Of a DNA stretch of 28,294 nucleotides, positions 7,730 to 15,263 are shown piece by piece. The DNA comes from an uncultured Eubacterium sp. Lineage in GTDB: Bacteria; Bacillota; Clostridia; Lachnospirales; Lachnospiraceae. The notes under the pieces are model-generated. The model was given only the letters and a program-made list of their open reading frames with translations. It was not told the DNA's origin and did not search any database. Location: positions 1-28,294 of the forward strand of contig CAKRIZ010000029.1 in the NCBI GenBank assembly GCA_934351445.1, read 5' to 3'. Each line of letters starts with the position of its first letter. The first letter of the stretch is position 1. The position numbers and the translations under genes were made by a program.

Positions 7730-8578
7730 ATGAGCTACGCAGATACACTATTTATCAATATGTGCCGTGATATCCTGGACAACGGCACAAGTACGGAAGG
7801 GGAAAAGGTCCGTCCGCACTGGGAGGACGGCAGCAGCGCTTATACGATCAAAAAATTCGGAGTCGTGAACCGCTATGATTTATCCAAAGAGTTTCCGGCA
7901 TTGACACTGCGCCGTACAGCGATCAAGAGTGCGACGGACGAGATCTTATGGATCTGGCAGAAAAAATCAAACAATATCCACGATTTGCACAGCCATATCT
8001 GGGATGAATGGGCAGATGCCGATGGTTCCATCGGAAAGGCATATGGTTATCAGCTCGGCGTGAAGCATCAATACAAGGAAGGCATGATGGATCAGGTAGA
8101 CCGCGTGATCTATGATTTGAAGAACAATCCGTTCAGCCGCCGTATCATGACCAATATCTACGTGCATCAGGATCTGCACGAGATGAATCTGTATCCTTGT
8201 GCATACAGCATGACTTTTAATGTTACGCAGAAAAAAGGCGATGATCAGCTGACACTCAACGCTGTGCTTAATCAACGTTCGCAGGATGTACTCACAGCCA
8301 ACAACTGGAATGTCTGTCAGTATGCAGTACTCGTTCATATGCTGGCGCAGGTGTGTAATATGCGTGTCGGGGAACTGGTACATGTGATCGCGGATGCACA
8401 TATCTATGACAGACATGTGCCGCTTGTGGAGGAACTGATCACGCGGACACCATTTCCGGCTCCGAAGTTCTGGCTCAATCCGGATGTAAAGGATTTTTAT
8501 GAATTTACACGCGATGATGTGAAGCTGATTGACTACGAGACGGGGCCGCAGATCGAGCATATTCCGGTGGCTATTTAA
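7730..8578 (+). CDS. thyA: Thymidylate synthase, clostridial variant
   Basis: Methylates dUMP to dTMP with methylene-tetrahydrofolate, leaving dihydrofolate. In 282 residues the key positions are seen: IWDEWADADGSIGKAYG (90-106), nucleophile C157 in YPCAYS, R183-S184-x-D186, N194, H224 and Y226 in the dUMP site, and the C-terminal PVAI. The sequence departs from the common form: PCH is PCA, the FLGLPFN loop is LTANNWN, the GGDTH segment is VIADAH, and the N-terminal phosphate loop (usually DRTGTGT) is replaced by a stretch with VRPHWEDG. All catalytic residues remain, so it should be active. AAGGGG (7719-7724) precedes the ATG. Confidence 0.9.
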   Translation: MSYADTLFINMCRDILDNGTSTEGEKVRPHWEDGSSAYTIKKFGVVNRYDLSKEFPALTLRRTAIKSATDEILWIWQKKSNNIHDLHSHIWDEWADADGSIGKAYGYQLGVKHQYKEGMMDQVDRVIYDLKNNPFSRRIMTNIYVHQDLHEMNLYPCAYSMTFNVTQKKGDDQLTLNAVLNQRSQDVLTANNWNVCQYAVLVHMLAQVCNMRVGELVHVIADAHIYDRHVPLVEELITRTPFPAPKFWLNPDVKDFYEFTRDDVKLIDYETGPQIEHIPVAI

Positions 8579-8688
8579 TTTTATGGGGTCGCAGCTCCAT
8601 CGTGCAAAGGCAGTAAAACCAGACATGACTTTGCTCGCGCTGCTACGTTCATGAAGTATTTATAACGTAAAAAGAAAAGAGGAAACAT

Positions 8689-9183
8689 ATGAATTTAATA
8701 GCTGCAGTCGATAATAACTGGGCGATTGGCAAAAATAACCAGCTGCTGGTCAGTATTCCGGCAGATATGAAATTTTTCCGTACGACAACGACAGGAAAGG
8801 TCGTTGTCATGGGACGAAAGACTCTGGAGAGCTTTCCGAATGGGCAGCCACTCAAAAACAGGACCAATATCGTGCTGACCCATGATAGAACCTATCGTGT
8901 CAAGGATGCGGTTGTTGTGTATTCCATGGATGAGCTTCGTGAGGAACTGAAAAAATATGATTCCGAAGATATCTATGTCATCGGGGGCGAGAGTATCTAC
9001 CGCCAGCTGGTGGATGAATGTGATGTGGCACATATTACCAAAATTGATTTCGCATATGATGCGGACGCATATTTCCCGAATCTGGATGAGAAGGATGAAT
9101 GGGAGATCACAGCGGACAGTGAGGAACAGACGTATTTTAACCTGATCTATCATTTCTTAAAATATGAGAAAAAGAAGTTTTGA
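8689..9183 (+). CDS. folA: Dihydrofolate reductase
   Basis: Reduces dihydrofolate to tetrahydrofolate with NADPH, recycling the folate oxidised by ThyA. The 164-residue protein starts MNLIAAVDNNWAIGKNN, has the catalytic acid D26 in SIPADMKFF, the NADPH-binding VVMGRKTLESF, and the IYVIGGESIYRQ motif. AGAGGA lies 7 bases or so before the ATG. It follows thyA after 110 bases that contain a small hairpin (8583-8600) but no convincing terminator or folate riboswitch. Confidence 0.94.
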   Translation: MNLIAAVDNNWAIGKNNQLLVSIPADMKFFRTTTTGKVVVMGRKTLESFPNGQPLKNRTNIVLTHDRTYRVKDAVVVYSMDELREELKKYDSEDIYVIGGESIYRQLVDECDVAHITKIDFAYDADAYFPNLDEKDEWEITADSEEQTYFNLIYHFLKYEKKKF

Positions 9184-9217
9184 TAAAAATATGAATTAAA
9201 ATCTACGGATAAAAATC

Positions 9218-10183
9218 ATGGAAAATTTTATTTACAGTATCAATGTGACACTGCCGATCTTTTTAGTCATGGTACTCGGCTGGTTTTTGAAACAGCGCGG
9301 CATGCTGGATGAACATTTTGTCAGTGTTGCAAACAAGTTCAATTTTCAGGTTACCTTGCCGTTTCTGGTATTCCGTGATCTGGCTGCAGTCAATATACGG
9401 GCAATCTTTGATGGCAGGTATGTATTGTTCTGCGCACTGGCAACGACGGTGTGTTTTTTCGCGATCTGGGGCGGTGCAAAGTTGCTTTTAAAGGATCAGA
9501 CAATGACGGGTGCCTTTGTGCAGGCGAGTTTCCGCAGCAGTGCGGCCGTCATGGGGCTGGCATTTATCGAAAATATATATGGAACATCTGCGATGGGACC
9601 GCTCATGATCATCGGTGCGGTTCCGCTCTACAATATATTTTCAGTGATTGTGCTGACCTTTGAGGCAAATGATAATGGCGGGGCATCCGGAGGGAAAAAA
9701 GATTATTCCAAAATCAGAAAAGCCGTCATCAATATTTTGAAAAATCCGATTATTATAGCGATTGTGCTTGGCCTGCTTGTGGCTTATTTCAGAATTGACT
9801 TTCCAGACATCGTTGATAATTCCATCAATTATGTGGCACGAACCGCGACACCGCTGGCGCTCATTGCTATGGGAGCCGGATTTGAGGGGCGTGCGGCAGT
9901 GAAAAAACTGGGACCGACATTGGCAGCTGCAGCGATTAAGCTGGTACTGCAGCCACTTGTGCTGATACCACTCGCGGTCGCACTGGGATTTCGTGGAGAG
10001 CAGCTGATCGGTCTGGTTGTCATGCTCGCGGCACCGGCGACACCGAGCTGTTATATTATGGCGAAGAATATGGATAATGACGGTGTACTCACGGCGAGCA
10101 TTGTCGTTATGACAACACTGCTTGCGGCGTTTACCTTGACAGGATGGATATTTGTGTTAAAATGCTTACAGCTTATCGGATAG
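9218..10183 (+). CDS. AEC-family (auxin efflux carrier-like) permease
   Basis: A 321-residue integral membrane protein with about ten hydrophobic helices in two sets of five. The family look is clear: NVTLPIFLVMVLGWFLKQRG at the start, FNFQVTLPFLVFRDLA, and in the second half NYVARTATPLALIAMGAGFEG and APATPSCYIMAKNMDND. Family members carry small organic acids such as malate or other anions in bacteria; the substrate here is unknown. It lies 34 bases after folA with a weak ribosome site and only 14 bases before ilvB, so it is probably co-expressed with acetolactate synthase, which hints at an organic-acid or branched-chain-related role. Confidence 0.85.
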   Translation: MENFIYSINVTLPIFLVMVLGWFLKQRGMLDEHFVSVANKFNFQVTLPFLVFRDLAAVNIRAIFDGRYVLFCALATTVCFFAIWGGAKLLLKDQTMTGAFVQASFRSSAAVMGLAFIENIYGTSAMGPLMIIGAVPLYNIFSVIVLTFEANDNGGASGGKKDYSKIRKAVINILKNPIIIAIVLGLLVAYFRIDFPDIVDNSINYVARTATPLALIAMGAGFEGRAAVKKLGPTLAAAAIKLVLQPLVLIPLAVALGFRGEQLIGLVVMLAAPATPSCYIMAKNMDNDGVLTASIVVMTTLLAAFTLTGWIFVLKCLQLIG

Positions 10184-10197
10184 GGAGAACATAAAAT

Positions 10198-11919
10198 ATG
10201 GATATTACCGGAAAGAAACTATTTGTAAAAGCAATGCGCGAAGAGGGCGTGGACACGATCTTCGGATATCCCGGAGGTATGGTCACGGATCTTTTTGATG
10301 AATTATATAAGGCAGATGATATACATCTCGTTCTGCCGCGTCATGAGCAGGCACTGATTCATGAAGCAGAGGGCTATGCACGTGCGACCGGCAGAGTCGG
10401 TGTCTGCATCGTTACGAGTGGCCCTGGCGCGACAAATATTGTGACGGGTCTGGCAGATGCGCATTATGACAGCATCCCGCTCGTTGTCATCACGGGGCAG
10501 GTGCCGCTCAAACTGATCGGAAACGATGCGTTCCAGGAGGTAGACATCGTTGGCATGACGCGCAGCATTACAAAGTATGGTGTGACGGTGCGTGACCGTG
10601 CGGAGCTTGGAAAAGTGCTCAAAATGGCATTTTATATCGCACAGACCGGAAAACCAGGCCCGGTACTCATTGATTTGCCGAAAGATATCCAAAATGAGCC
10701 GGGTGATGCGGAATATCCAGACAAGGTGACAATCCGCGGCTACAAGCCGAATACCTCTGTTCATATCGGACAGCTCAAAAAAGCCTATAAACTGCTGCAT
10801 ACGGCTAAAAAGCCGTTGATTCTGGCCGGAGGAGGTGTGCACATCTCCGGCGCGGAGGAGCTGTTATGCCAGTTTGCGGAAAAGACACATGTACCAGTTG
10901 TGACGACTGTCATGGGCAAGGGTACCATGCCGCTCGGACATCCGTTGTATGTCGGTAATTGTGGCATGCATGGCAGATATGCGGCAAATAAGGCGGTCAG
11001 CGAATGCGATGTGCTGTTTTCGGTCGGTACCAGATTCAACGATCGTATCACCGGTGATCTGGAAGAATTTGCGCCGAATGCCAAGATCGTACATATCGAT
11101 ATTGCGACAGCATCCATCTCGCGTAATGTAGTCGTGGATGTCCCTGTTGTATCAGATGCACGTCTGGCACTCGAGACAATGATGGATTGGGCAAAATCAC
11201 GCAGTACAAAGGCGTGGAGAGATACCATTGCGGCTTGGGAGAAGGAGAATCCGCTCGGCATGCGCGAGGATAAAGGCATGAGTCCGCAGATGATTATGGA
11301 AGAGATCAATCAGGCATACGACAGTGGCGTGGTCGTAACCGATGTCGGACAGCATCAGATGTGGGCTTCACAGTTTCTGGCATTCGGACCGGAAAAACGT
11401 TTTATCACATCAGGGGGGCTCGGAACCATGGGATTTGGTTTCCCGGCAGCGATCGGTGCCAAGATCGGGCGCCCGGATGCGGATGTCGTATGTATCTCCG
11501 GAGACGGCGGCATGCAGATGAATATTCAGGAACTTGCGACTGCGGTCGTAGAGGAAGTGCCGGTTACGGTATGTATCCTGAACAATTATTATCTTGGCAT
11601 GGTACGCCAGATGCAGCAGCTGTTCTATGGCAAGCGTTACAGTGCAACCTGTCTGCGCCGGCGCAGGAGCTGTCCCGCGGATTGCAAGGGACCGAATAAA
11701 AACTGTCCACCGTATGAGCCGGATTTTGTGAAACTGGCAGAGAGTTATGGCGCACATGGCATCCGTGTGACGGAGGCTTCTGAGATCGCCCATGCACTCG
11801 CACAGGCAAAGGCAAATAAAGATGCACCTACAATCATTGAATTTCTGATTGCCACGGATGAACTCGTGCTTCCGATGGTAAAGAGCGGAAATCCGATGAG
11901 TGAGATGATTTTGAGATAA
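10198..11919 (+). CDS. ilvB: Acetolactate synthase catalytic subunit, with cysteine-rich insert
   Basis: ThDP-dependent condensation of two pyruvates to acetolactate (or pyruvate with 2-ketobutyrate), the first common step of valine, leucine and isoleucine synthesis. The 573 residues show the three expected domains: the N-terminal ThDP domain with E50 in PRHEQ and SGPGATN, the middle domain with ERITGD-like RFNDRITGDLE, and the C-terminal ThDP domain with GDGGMQMN (435-442). Between YSAT and EPDFVKLAESYG there is an extra ~25-residue basic stretch with C485, C492, C496 and C503 (CX6CX3CX6C). GGGAGA sits before the ATG. ilvN follows 13 bases on. Confidence 0.95.
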   Translation: MDITGKKLFVKAMREEGVDTIFGYPGGMVTDLFDELYKADDIHLVLPRHEQALIHEAEGYARATGRVGVCIVTSGPGATNIVTGLADAHYDSIPLVVITGQVPLKLIGNDAFQEVDIVGMTRSITKYGVTVRDRAELGKVLKMAFYIAQTGKPGPVLIDLPKDIQNEPGDAEYPDKVTIRGYKPNTSVHIGQLKKAYKLLHTAKKPLILAGGGVHISGAEELLCQFAEKTHVPVVTTVMGKGTMPLGHPLYVGNCGMHGRYAANKAVSECDVLFSVGTRFNDRITGDLEEFAPNAKIVHIDIATASISRNVVVDVPVVSDARLALETMMDWAKSRSTKAWRDTIAAWEKENPLGMREDKGMSPQMIMEEINQAYDSGVVVTDVGQHQMWASQFLAFGPEKRFITSGGLGTMGFGFPAAIGAKIGRPDADVVCISGDGGMQMNIQELATAVVEEVPVTVCILNNYYLGMVRQMQQLFYGKRYSATCLRRRRSCPADCKGPNKNCPPYEPDFVKLAESYGAHGIRVTEASEIAHALAQAKANKDAPTIIEFLIATDELVLPMVKSGNPMSEMILR

Positions 11920-11932
11920 AGGAGGCGGTATT

Positions 11933-12445
11933 ATGATCGATCGAAGCATGAAAAACAGATGGATTGCACTGTATGTAGAAAATACCGTCGGTGTATTGGC
12001 GAAAGTATCGGGGCTTTTTTCCGGAAAATCCTACAATCTGCAGTCATTGACGGTAGGCACGACGGAGGATGAGACTGTCTCGCGTATGACAATCTGTGTA
12101 ACGAGTGATGATGTGACATTTGAGCAGATCAAAAAGCAGCTCAACTGCATGATCGAGATCATCAAAGTGATTGACCTGACCAATGTGCCGATCCATATGA
12201 AGGAGATTCTGTTCGCAAAGGTGAAAGATATCACACCGGCAGAGAAGGAAGAAGTCTTTCAATTTGCACAGGTATTTGAAGTAAAGGTGAAGGATATCGG
12301 GACAGACAGCGTACTGCTCGAATGTATGCTGACCGAACGACGCAACAATGAGTTGATCGCGCTGTTGCGTTCGAAGTTCAAAAATATAGAAATCGTAAGG
12401 GGAGGAGCGGTGGCCATCGAGTCAATCAGTACTTCCTGCAGATAA
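11933..12445 (+). CDS. ilvN: Acetolactate synthase regulatory subunit
   Basis: Small subunit that activates IlvB and gives valine feedback control. The 170-residue protein has an N-terminal ACT domain (WIALYVENTVGVLAKVSGLF, GKSYNLQSLTVG, about residues 10-85) and the C-terminal domain typical of the long IlvN form (VKDIGTDSVLLECMLTERR, then IVRGGAVAIES). GGAGG (11921-11925) is 7 bases before the chosen ATG; another in-frame ATG five codons on lacks such spacing. It closes the operon before a strong terminator. Confidence 0.94.
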   Translation: MIDRSMKNRWIALYVENTVGVLAKVSGLFSGKSYNLQSLTVGTTEDETVSRMTICVTSDDVTFEQIKKQLNCMIEIIKVIDLTNVPIHMKEILFAKVKDITPAEKEEVFQFAQVFEVKVKDIGTDSVLLECMLTERRNNELIALLRSKFKNIEIVRGGAVAIESISTSCR

Positions 12446-12454
12446 AAGCAGATA

Positions 12455-12490
12455 AAAATAGAAGGACTCAATAATGAGTCCTTCTATTTT
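12455..12490. terminator. Bidirectional terminator between ilvN and the flavin reductase gene
   Basis: A perfect 16-bp stem: 12455-12470 pairs with 12475-12490 around the loop ATAA. The core is GAAGGACTCA / TGAGTCCTTC and the outer arms give an A run on one side and a T run on the other. It can therefore end transcription from both converging genes. Confidence 0.9.
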
Positions 12491-12538
12491 GTGATAAGAA
12501 TTTCCGATCACATCAAATGCTCCGTGGGGATGCGCCTT

Positions 12539-13057
12539 TTAACGTGCCAGTATCTGTGTGATTTCTGCAACGTACATCGTATGGTAGTCTTTACTTTTAT
12601 ACCAGTCACTATCAATGGATGCATCGATAAACTGCTCCGGCAGTATTTTCGTAGCTGACATTTTGCGGCAGACGAGTACGAGATTGCCTTCATCAATATA
12701 GGGAGTGCCATCGGCTGCGTAGTCTACGTGCATCTTGGCATTGGAGATCTTGTCCTCGTCACGTCCGGAGACAGCACCGAAATATTTGAGCGCCAGTTTG
12801 TTTTCCTTGTCTGATACATCAAAAAATGTCAGGGAAAACGTATCTTTGGCATCTATGAATTCCTTGGTGTAACGGCTGTCGCGAACATAGATAGTGACGA
12901 TGTTTTTGCCCCAGAGAACACCGATGGTACCCCAGCTGGCAGTCATGGTATTGACTTTATCTTTATCACCTGCGGTGACAGCCATCCATTCGGTGCCGAT
13001 TTTTGTAAACGGATTGATATCAAGCATCTCGGAGGGATATGGTTGAAATGTATGCAT
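12539..13057 (-). CDS. Flavin reductase-like FMN-binding protein
   Basis: A 172-residue single-domain protein of the FMN-binding split-barrel (flavin reductase-like) family. The visible pattern is an N-terminal FQPYPSEMLDINPFTKIG, then WMAVTAGDKDKVNTMTASWGTIGVLWGKNIVTIYVRDSRYT, the common FMN-phosphate region, and FSLTFFDVSDKENK. Members reduce or bind flavin or act in small oxidoreductase systems; no partner is adjacent, so the role is unknown. The start is the internal ATG at 13057, because AAAGGAG lies 5 bases before it; the frame is open to an ATG at 13078, which is upstream of that ribosome site. It has its own promoter facing away from cheY. Confidence 0.85.
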   Translation of the reverse strand: MHTFQPYPSEMLDINPFTKIGTEWMAVTAGDKDKVNTMTASWGTIGVLWGKNIVTIYVRDSRYTKEFIDAKDTFSLTFFDVSDKENKLALKYFGAVSGRDEDKISNAKMHVDYAADGTPYIDEGNLVLVCRKMSATKILPEQFIDASIDSDWYKSKDYHTMYVAEITQILAR

Positions 13058-13102
13058 AAAAACTCCTTTCTGTTTCATCTGGATTAGACATTTAATAGTT
13101 AT

Positions 13103-13131
13103 AGAATAGCATATTCGTGTGTCAGATGCAA
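13103..13131 (-). promoter_or_regulatory. Promoter of the flavin reductase-like gene
   Basis: On the minus strand a -35 TTGCAT (13131-13126), a 17-base spacer and a TGc-extended -10 TATTCT (13108-13103) stand about 45 bases upstream of the start codon. It diverges from the promoter of the cheY-like gene. Confidence 0.6.
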
Positions 13132-13179
13132 AAGTTTATATAAATATCTATAGAAATAAGAGAAACTTTGTGAAACGGC

Positions 13180-13208
13180 TTGCAAAATAAGTAAATATTG
13201 TGTAGAAT
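13180..13208 (+). promoter_or_regulatory. Promoter of the cheY-like gene
   Basis: TTGCAA (13180-13185), a 17-base spacer and TAGAAT (13203-13208) match a SigA promoter. The start of transcription would be about 80 bases before the coding start. No SigD (flagellar sigma) box of the TAAA-N15-GCCGATAA type is seen. Confidence 0.55.
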
Positions 13209-13294
13209 ATAACGAGTAGTTGATTACGAATAGGAGAAGCTATGTAGTAGTTAGATAGTTTCGAATCAGAAATATGGTAAAGGATGGATAAGAG

Positions 13295-13660
13295 ATGGCT
13301 AAGAGAATCTTGATCGCAGATGATGCAGCATTTATGCGGATGATGTTGAAGGATATTTTGACCAAGGGCGGCTATGAGATCGCAGGTGAAGCAGCGGACG
13401 GAAATGAAGCGCTTGCAAAATACAAAGAGTTGAAGCCTGATCTGGTTACGATGGATATTACAATGCCGAACTGTGATGGAATCCAGAGTCTGAAGCAGAT
13501 CAAGGCAGCAGATGGCAACGCCAATGTTGTAATGTGTTCAGCAATGGGACAGCAGGCAATGGTTATTGAGGCGATTCAGAGCGGAGCAAAGGACTTTATT
13601 GTAAAGCCGTTTCAGGCTGACCGCGTTCTGGAGGCAATCAAAAAGATCTTAGGAGAATAA
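13295..13660 (+). CDS. cheY: CheY-like single-domain response regulator
   Basis: A stand-alone 121-residue receiver domain with no output domain. The phosphorylation pocket is complete: D9 and D10, phospho-acceptor D54 in VTMDITMP, S82 in CSAMGQ, and K104 in VKPF. The close match to chemotaxis-type receivers, including the CSAMGQQAMV segment, suggests control of flagellar switching. There are no other chemotaxis or flagellar genes in the window, so the partner kinase and target are unknown, and a role outside motility is possible. It is a single-gene unit with its own promoter and terminator. Confidence 0.85.
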   Translation: MAKRILIADDAAFMRMMLKDILTKGGYEIAGEAADGNEALAKYKELKPDLVTMDITMPNCDGIQSLKQIKAADGNANVVMCSAMGQQAMVIEAIQSGAKDFIVKPFQADRVLEAIKKILGE

Positions 13661-13696
13661 GATCTGTTGGCAATTGAGACAGGAATGTATGTAGAA

Positions 13697-13716
13697 GTAC
13701 ATAAAAGTACATAAAA
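13697..13716. repeat. Short tandem repeat, 2 x 10 bp
   Basis: GTACATAAAA occurs twice in a row (13697-13706 and 13707-13716) between the cheY-like gene and its terminator. It is too short and too few in copies to assign a role. Confidence 0.5.
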
Positions 13717-13717
13717 G

Positions 13718-13748
13718 AGCGTGCCCGGCGTATCCGGACACGCTTTTT
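13718..13748 (+). terminator. Terminator of the cheY-like gene
   Basis: AGCGTGCCCGG (13718-13728) pairs with CCGGACACGCT (13734-13744) with one mismatch, around a 5-base loop, followed by a T run. This is a standard rho-independent terminator. Confidence 0.8.
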
Positions 13749-13783
13749 GTGTGTGTTGGAACATCAGGCCAGTGCGGTAAAAC

Positions 13784-15046
13784 TTAATTGAGTTCCGCAA
13801 TCCGGCTGACCGCCACATAGATTTCAGAGATTTTGTACCAGGTCGGATAATCGATGACTCCGGTAACAGGCAGACCGAATACAGACTGGAATTTGCGCAC
13901 GGCGTCGCGAGTGGCGCTGCCAAAGATGCCATCGGCAGTGACTGCGGGAATCGCCGGATAGTTCTGGTGGATACGGTTTAACTGCTGCTGGATCTGGCGC
14001 ACTTTTGAGCCGCTGGAACCGATGCCAAGGTCGTATCCGGGCCAGGACGACGGAATACCGGAGATCTCATCGGCAGTATTGATATAGATACTGCTACCAT
14101 AGTAATTGCGCAGGATCTGGATCGCAGAGTAGCCCTGATCTCCGAGATATTTGGAACCCCACTGTGACAGCCAGTTCGGACAGGAGACATTGCGCCCGTC
14201 ACAGTACTGTGTCAGGATCGGCTGTGTGACATTCGGTCTGGACAGATAGTTTTCAAACATCTCATCTACAACACGGGAGATCGAATCGTAGATCGTGCGG
14301 CCGTAAGACCATTTCTGGTCATATGCGGTGGAGGATGTGATCGTGAAGTTATATCCTTTGTTCCGATACCACTCCGTAAACACACGGTTTAATGTAAAGG
14401 ACATAATAGCCAGAACATTTGCGCGGATCGTTGCGTCTGGCCAGGTGGCATAGATCTCGCTGGAGGCTACATTTTTAATATAGTCCTTGTAGCGGACATA
14501 ATAGTCATTGGCACGTGAGTCTGTAGGCGGACCGTCATGTACAACGACATATTCCGGGATGACAACGCGGCTGAGAACGATCTCGCCGCTTTCTTCGATC
14601 GGCTTGATCTCTGATTCTTCAATCTTGGGTGGATAGTCACCAAACAGGGTATTGACCGGAATATCAATACTCTCGCGGAAACGGCTGCTATCATCGAGTG
14701 GTGTCAGAGCCACATTCTGGATGGCTTTGATGGTAGAGAAGATCTCAATGCCGAAGATATTTAGCGGATGATAGCCTTCCGCGCGAATCCGGATCGAATA
14801 GAGAGAAAACGGCTGGTTCTCCTGTGCGGAGTCCAGACTGTATTCGACTGGCGGCGCATCCAGCGCAACCGTCTCGGTCTGACCGGATTCATCGGTCAGC
14901 AGGGATTCGAGTGTGGAATCAGGGTCTCCGCCAGAGCTGATTGTGATCTGTGCATCCGGAATCGGTGAGTTTTGGACACGGGAGGTGACATTGACCTGCA
15001 GAGTGCCGGTATCTGAGGTGTCCTGCATTGCATATAGCTGTTTCAT
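13784..15046 (-). CDS. sleC: SleC-like spore cortex-lytic enzyme with peptidoglycan-binding domain
   Basis: About 420 residues resembling clostridial SleC, the enzyme that degrades spore cortex during germination after activation by Csp proteases. Layout: a pro-region-like beta domain (TLQVNVTSRVQNSPIPDAQITI), a linker with GDYPPKIEESEIKP, VVHDGPPTD, a SpoIID-like catalytic region (DYIKNVASSEIYATWPD, LAIMSFTLNRVFTEWY, YCDGRNVSCPNWLSQWGSK), and a C-terminal peptidoglycan-binding domain (DGIFGSATRDAVRKFQSVFG). No signal peptide is seen, as expected for a spore-loaded protein. The start is uncertain: ATGs at 15067, 15046 and 15028 are in frame. I chose 15046 because the stop of a short leader frame overlaps it (ATGA); homology to known SleC starts would favour 15028. 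It implies a spore-forming lineage. Confidence 0.8.
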   Translation of the reverse strand: MKQLYAMQDTSDTGTLQVNVTSRVQNSPIPDAQITISSGGDPDSTLESLLTDESGQTETVALDAPPVEYSLDSAQENQPFSLYSIRIRAEGYHPLNIFGIEIFSTIKAIQNVALTPLDDSSRFRESIDIPVNTLFGDYPPKIEESEIKPIEESGEIVLSRVVIPEYVVVHDGPPTDSRANDYYVRYKDYIKNVASSEIYATWPDATIRANVLAIMSFTLNRVFTEWYRNKGYNFTITSSTAYDQKWSYGRTIYDSISRVVDEMFENYLSRPNVTQPILTQYCDGRNVSCPNWLSQWGSKYLGDQGYSAIQILRNYYGSSIYINTADEISGIPSSWPGYDLGIGSSGSKVRQIQQQLNRIHQNYPAIPAVTADGIFGSATRDAVRKFQSVFGLPVTGVIDYPTWYKISEIYVAVSRIAELN

Positions 15047-15084
15047 ACAAAAAATGCGCAACTGCATAAAAAGACTGCAGTCAC
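15043..15084 (-). CDS. Possible 13-residue leader peptide coupled to sleC
   Basis: AGGAG (15094-15090) is 5 bases before a GTG at 15084, the only good ribosome site ahead of sleC. The frame reads MTAVFLCSCAFFV and stops at TGA 15045-15043, which overlaps the ATG at 15046 of sleC as ATGA. Translational coupling would explain how sleC is started without its own Shine-Dalgarno. It is very short and may be chance. Confidence 0.3.
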   Translation of the reverse strand: MTAVFLCSCAFFV

Positions 15085-15244
15085 GAACGCTCCTGCCATT
15101 TGTTACTTTAGTATATTGGCAGGGGAGAATTTGGTTCCTAAAAAAGAAATATTGTGTAACTGGGAAGGTACTAAATTAAAAAAAATTGTGGTAATACGCA
15201 TATCAATGTGATAGACTGGATATAAAATGTGTAGAAAAAAATAA

Positions 15245-15253
15245 GGGGGGGGG
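15245..15253 (+). repeat. Run of nine G upstream of the diguanylate cyclase gene
   Basis: A homopolymer of nine G lies one base before the GGAGG ribosome site of the following gene. Such tracts slip during replication and can alter expression. It is outside the coding frame: the frame has no upstream start codon before it reaches a stop at 15192. Confidence 0.7.
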
Positions 15254-15263
15254 CGGAGGCTCA

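Noticed and set aside
7967..8626. A long minus-strand frame (219 codons) opposite thyA
   Set aside because: It is antisense to a clear thymidylate synthase, its translation matches no family pattern, and it lacks a ribosome binding site.
8579..8688. Folate riboswitch or terminator between thyA and folA
   Set aside because: Only a 6-bp hairpin (8583-8600) without a T run is present, and the conserved core of the tetrahydrofolate riboswitch is not seen.
10184..10197. T-box or attenuator ahead of ilvB
   Set aside because: The gap is 14 bases, and no T-box core or leader peptide rich in branched-chain residues lies upstream of the permease gene either.
10303..11949. Several minus-strand frames of 170-180 codons opposite ilvB
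   Set aside because: They are shadows of a well-identified gene, with no ribosome sites and cysteine- and histidine-rich sequences that do not look like proteins.
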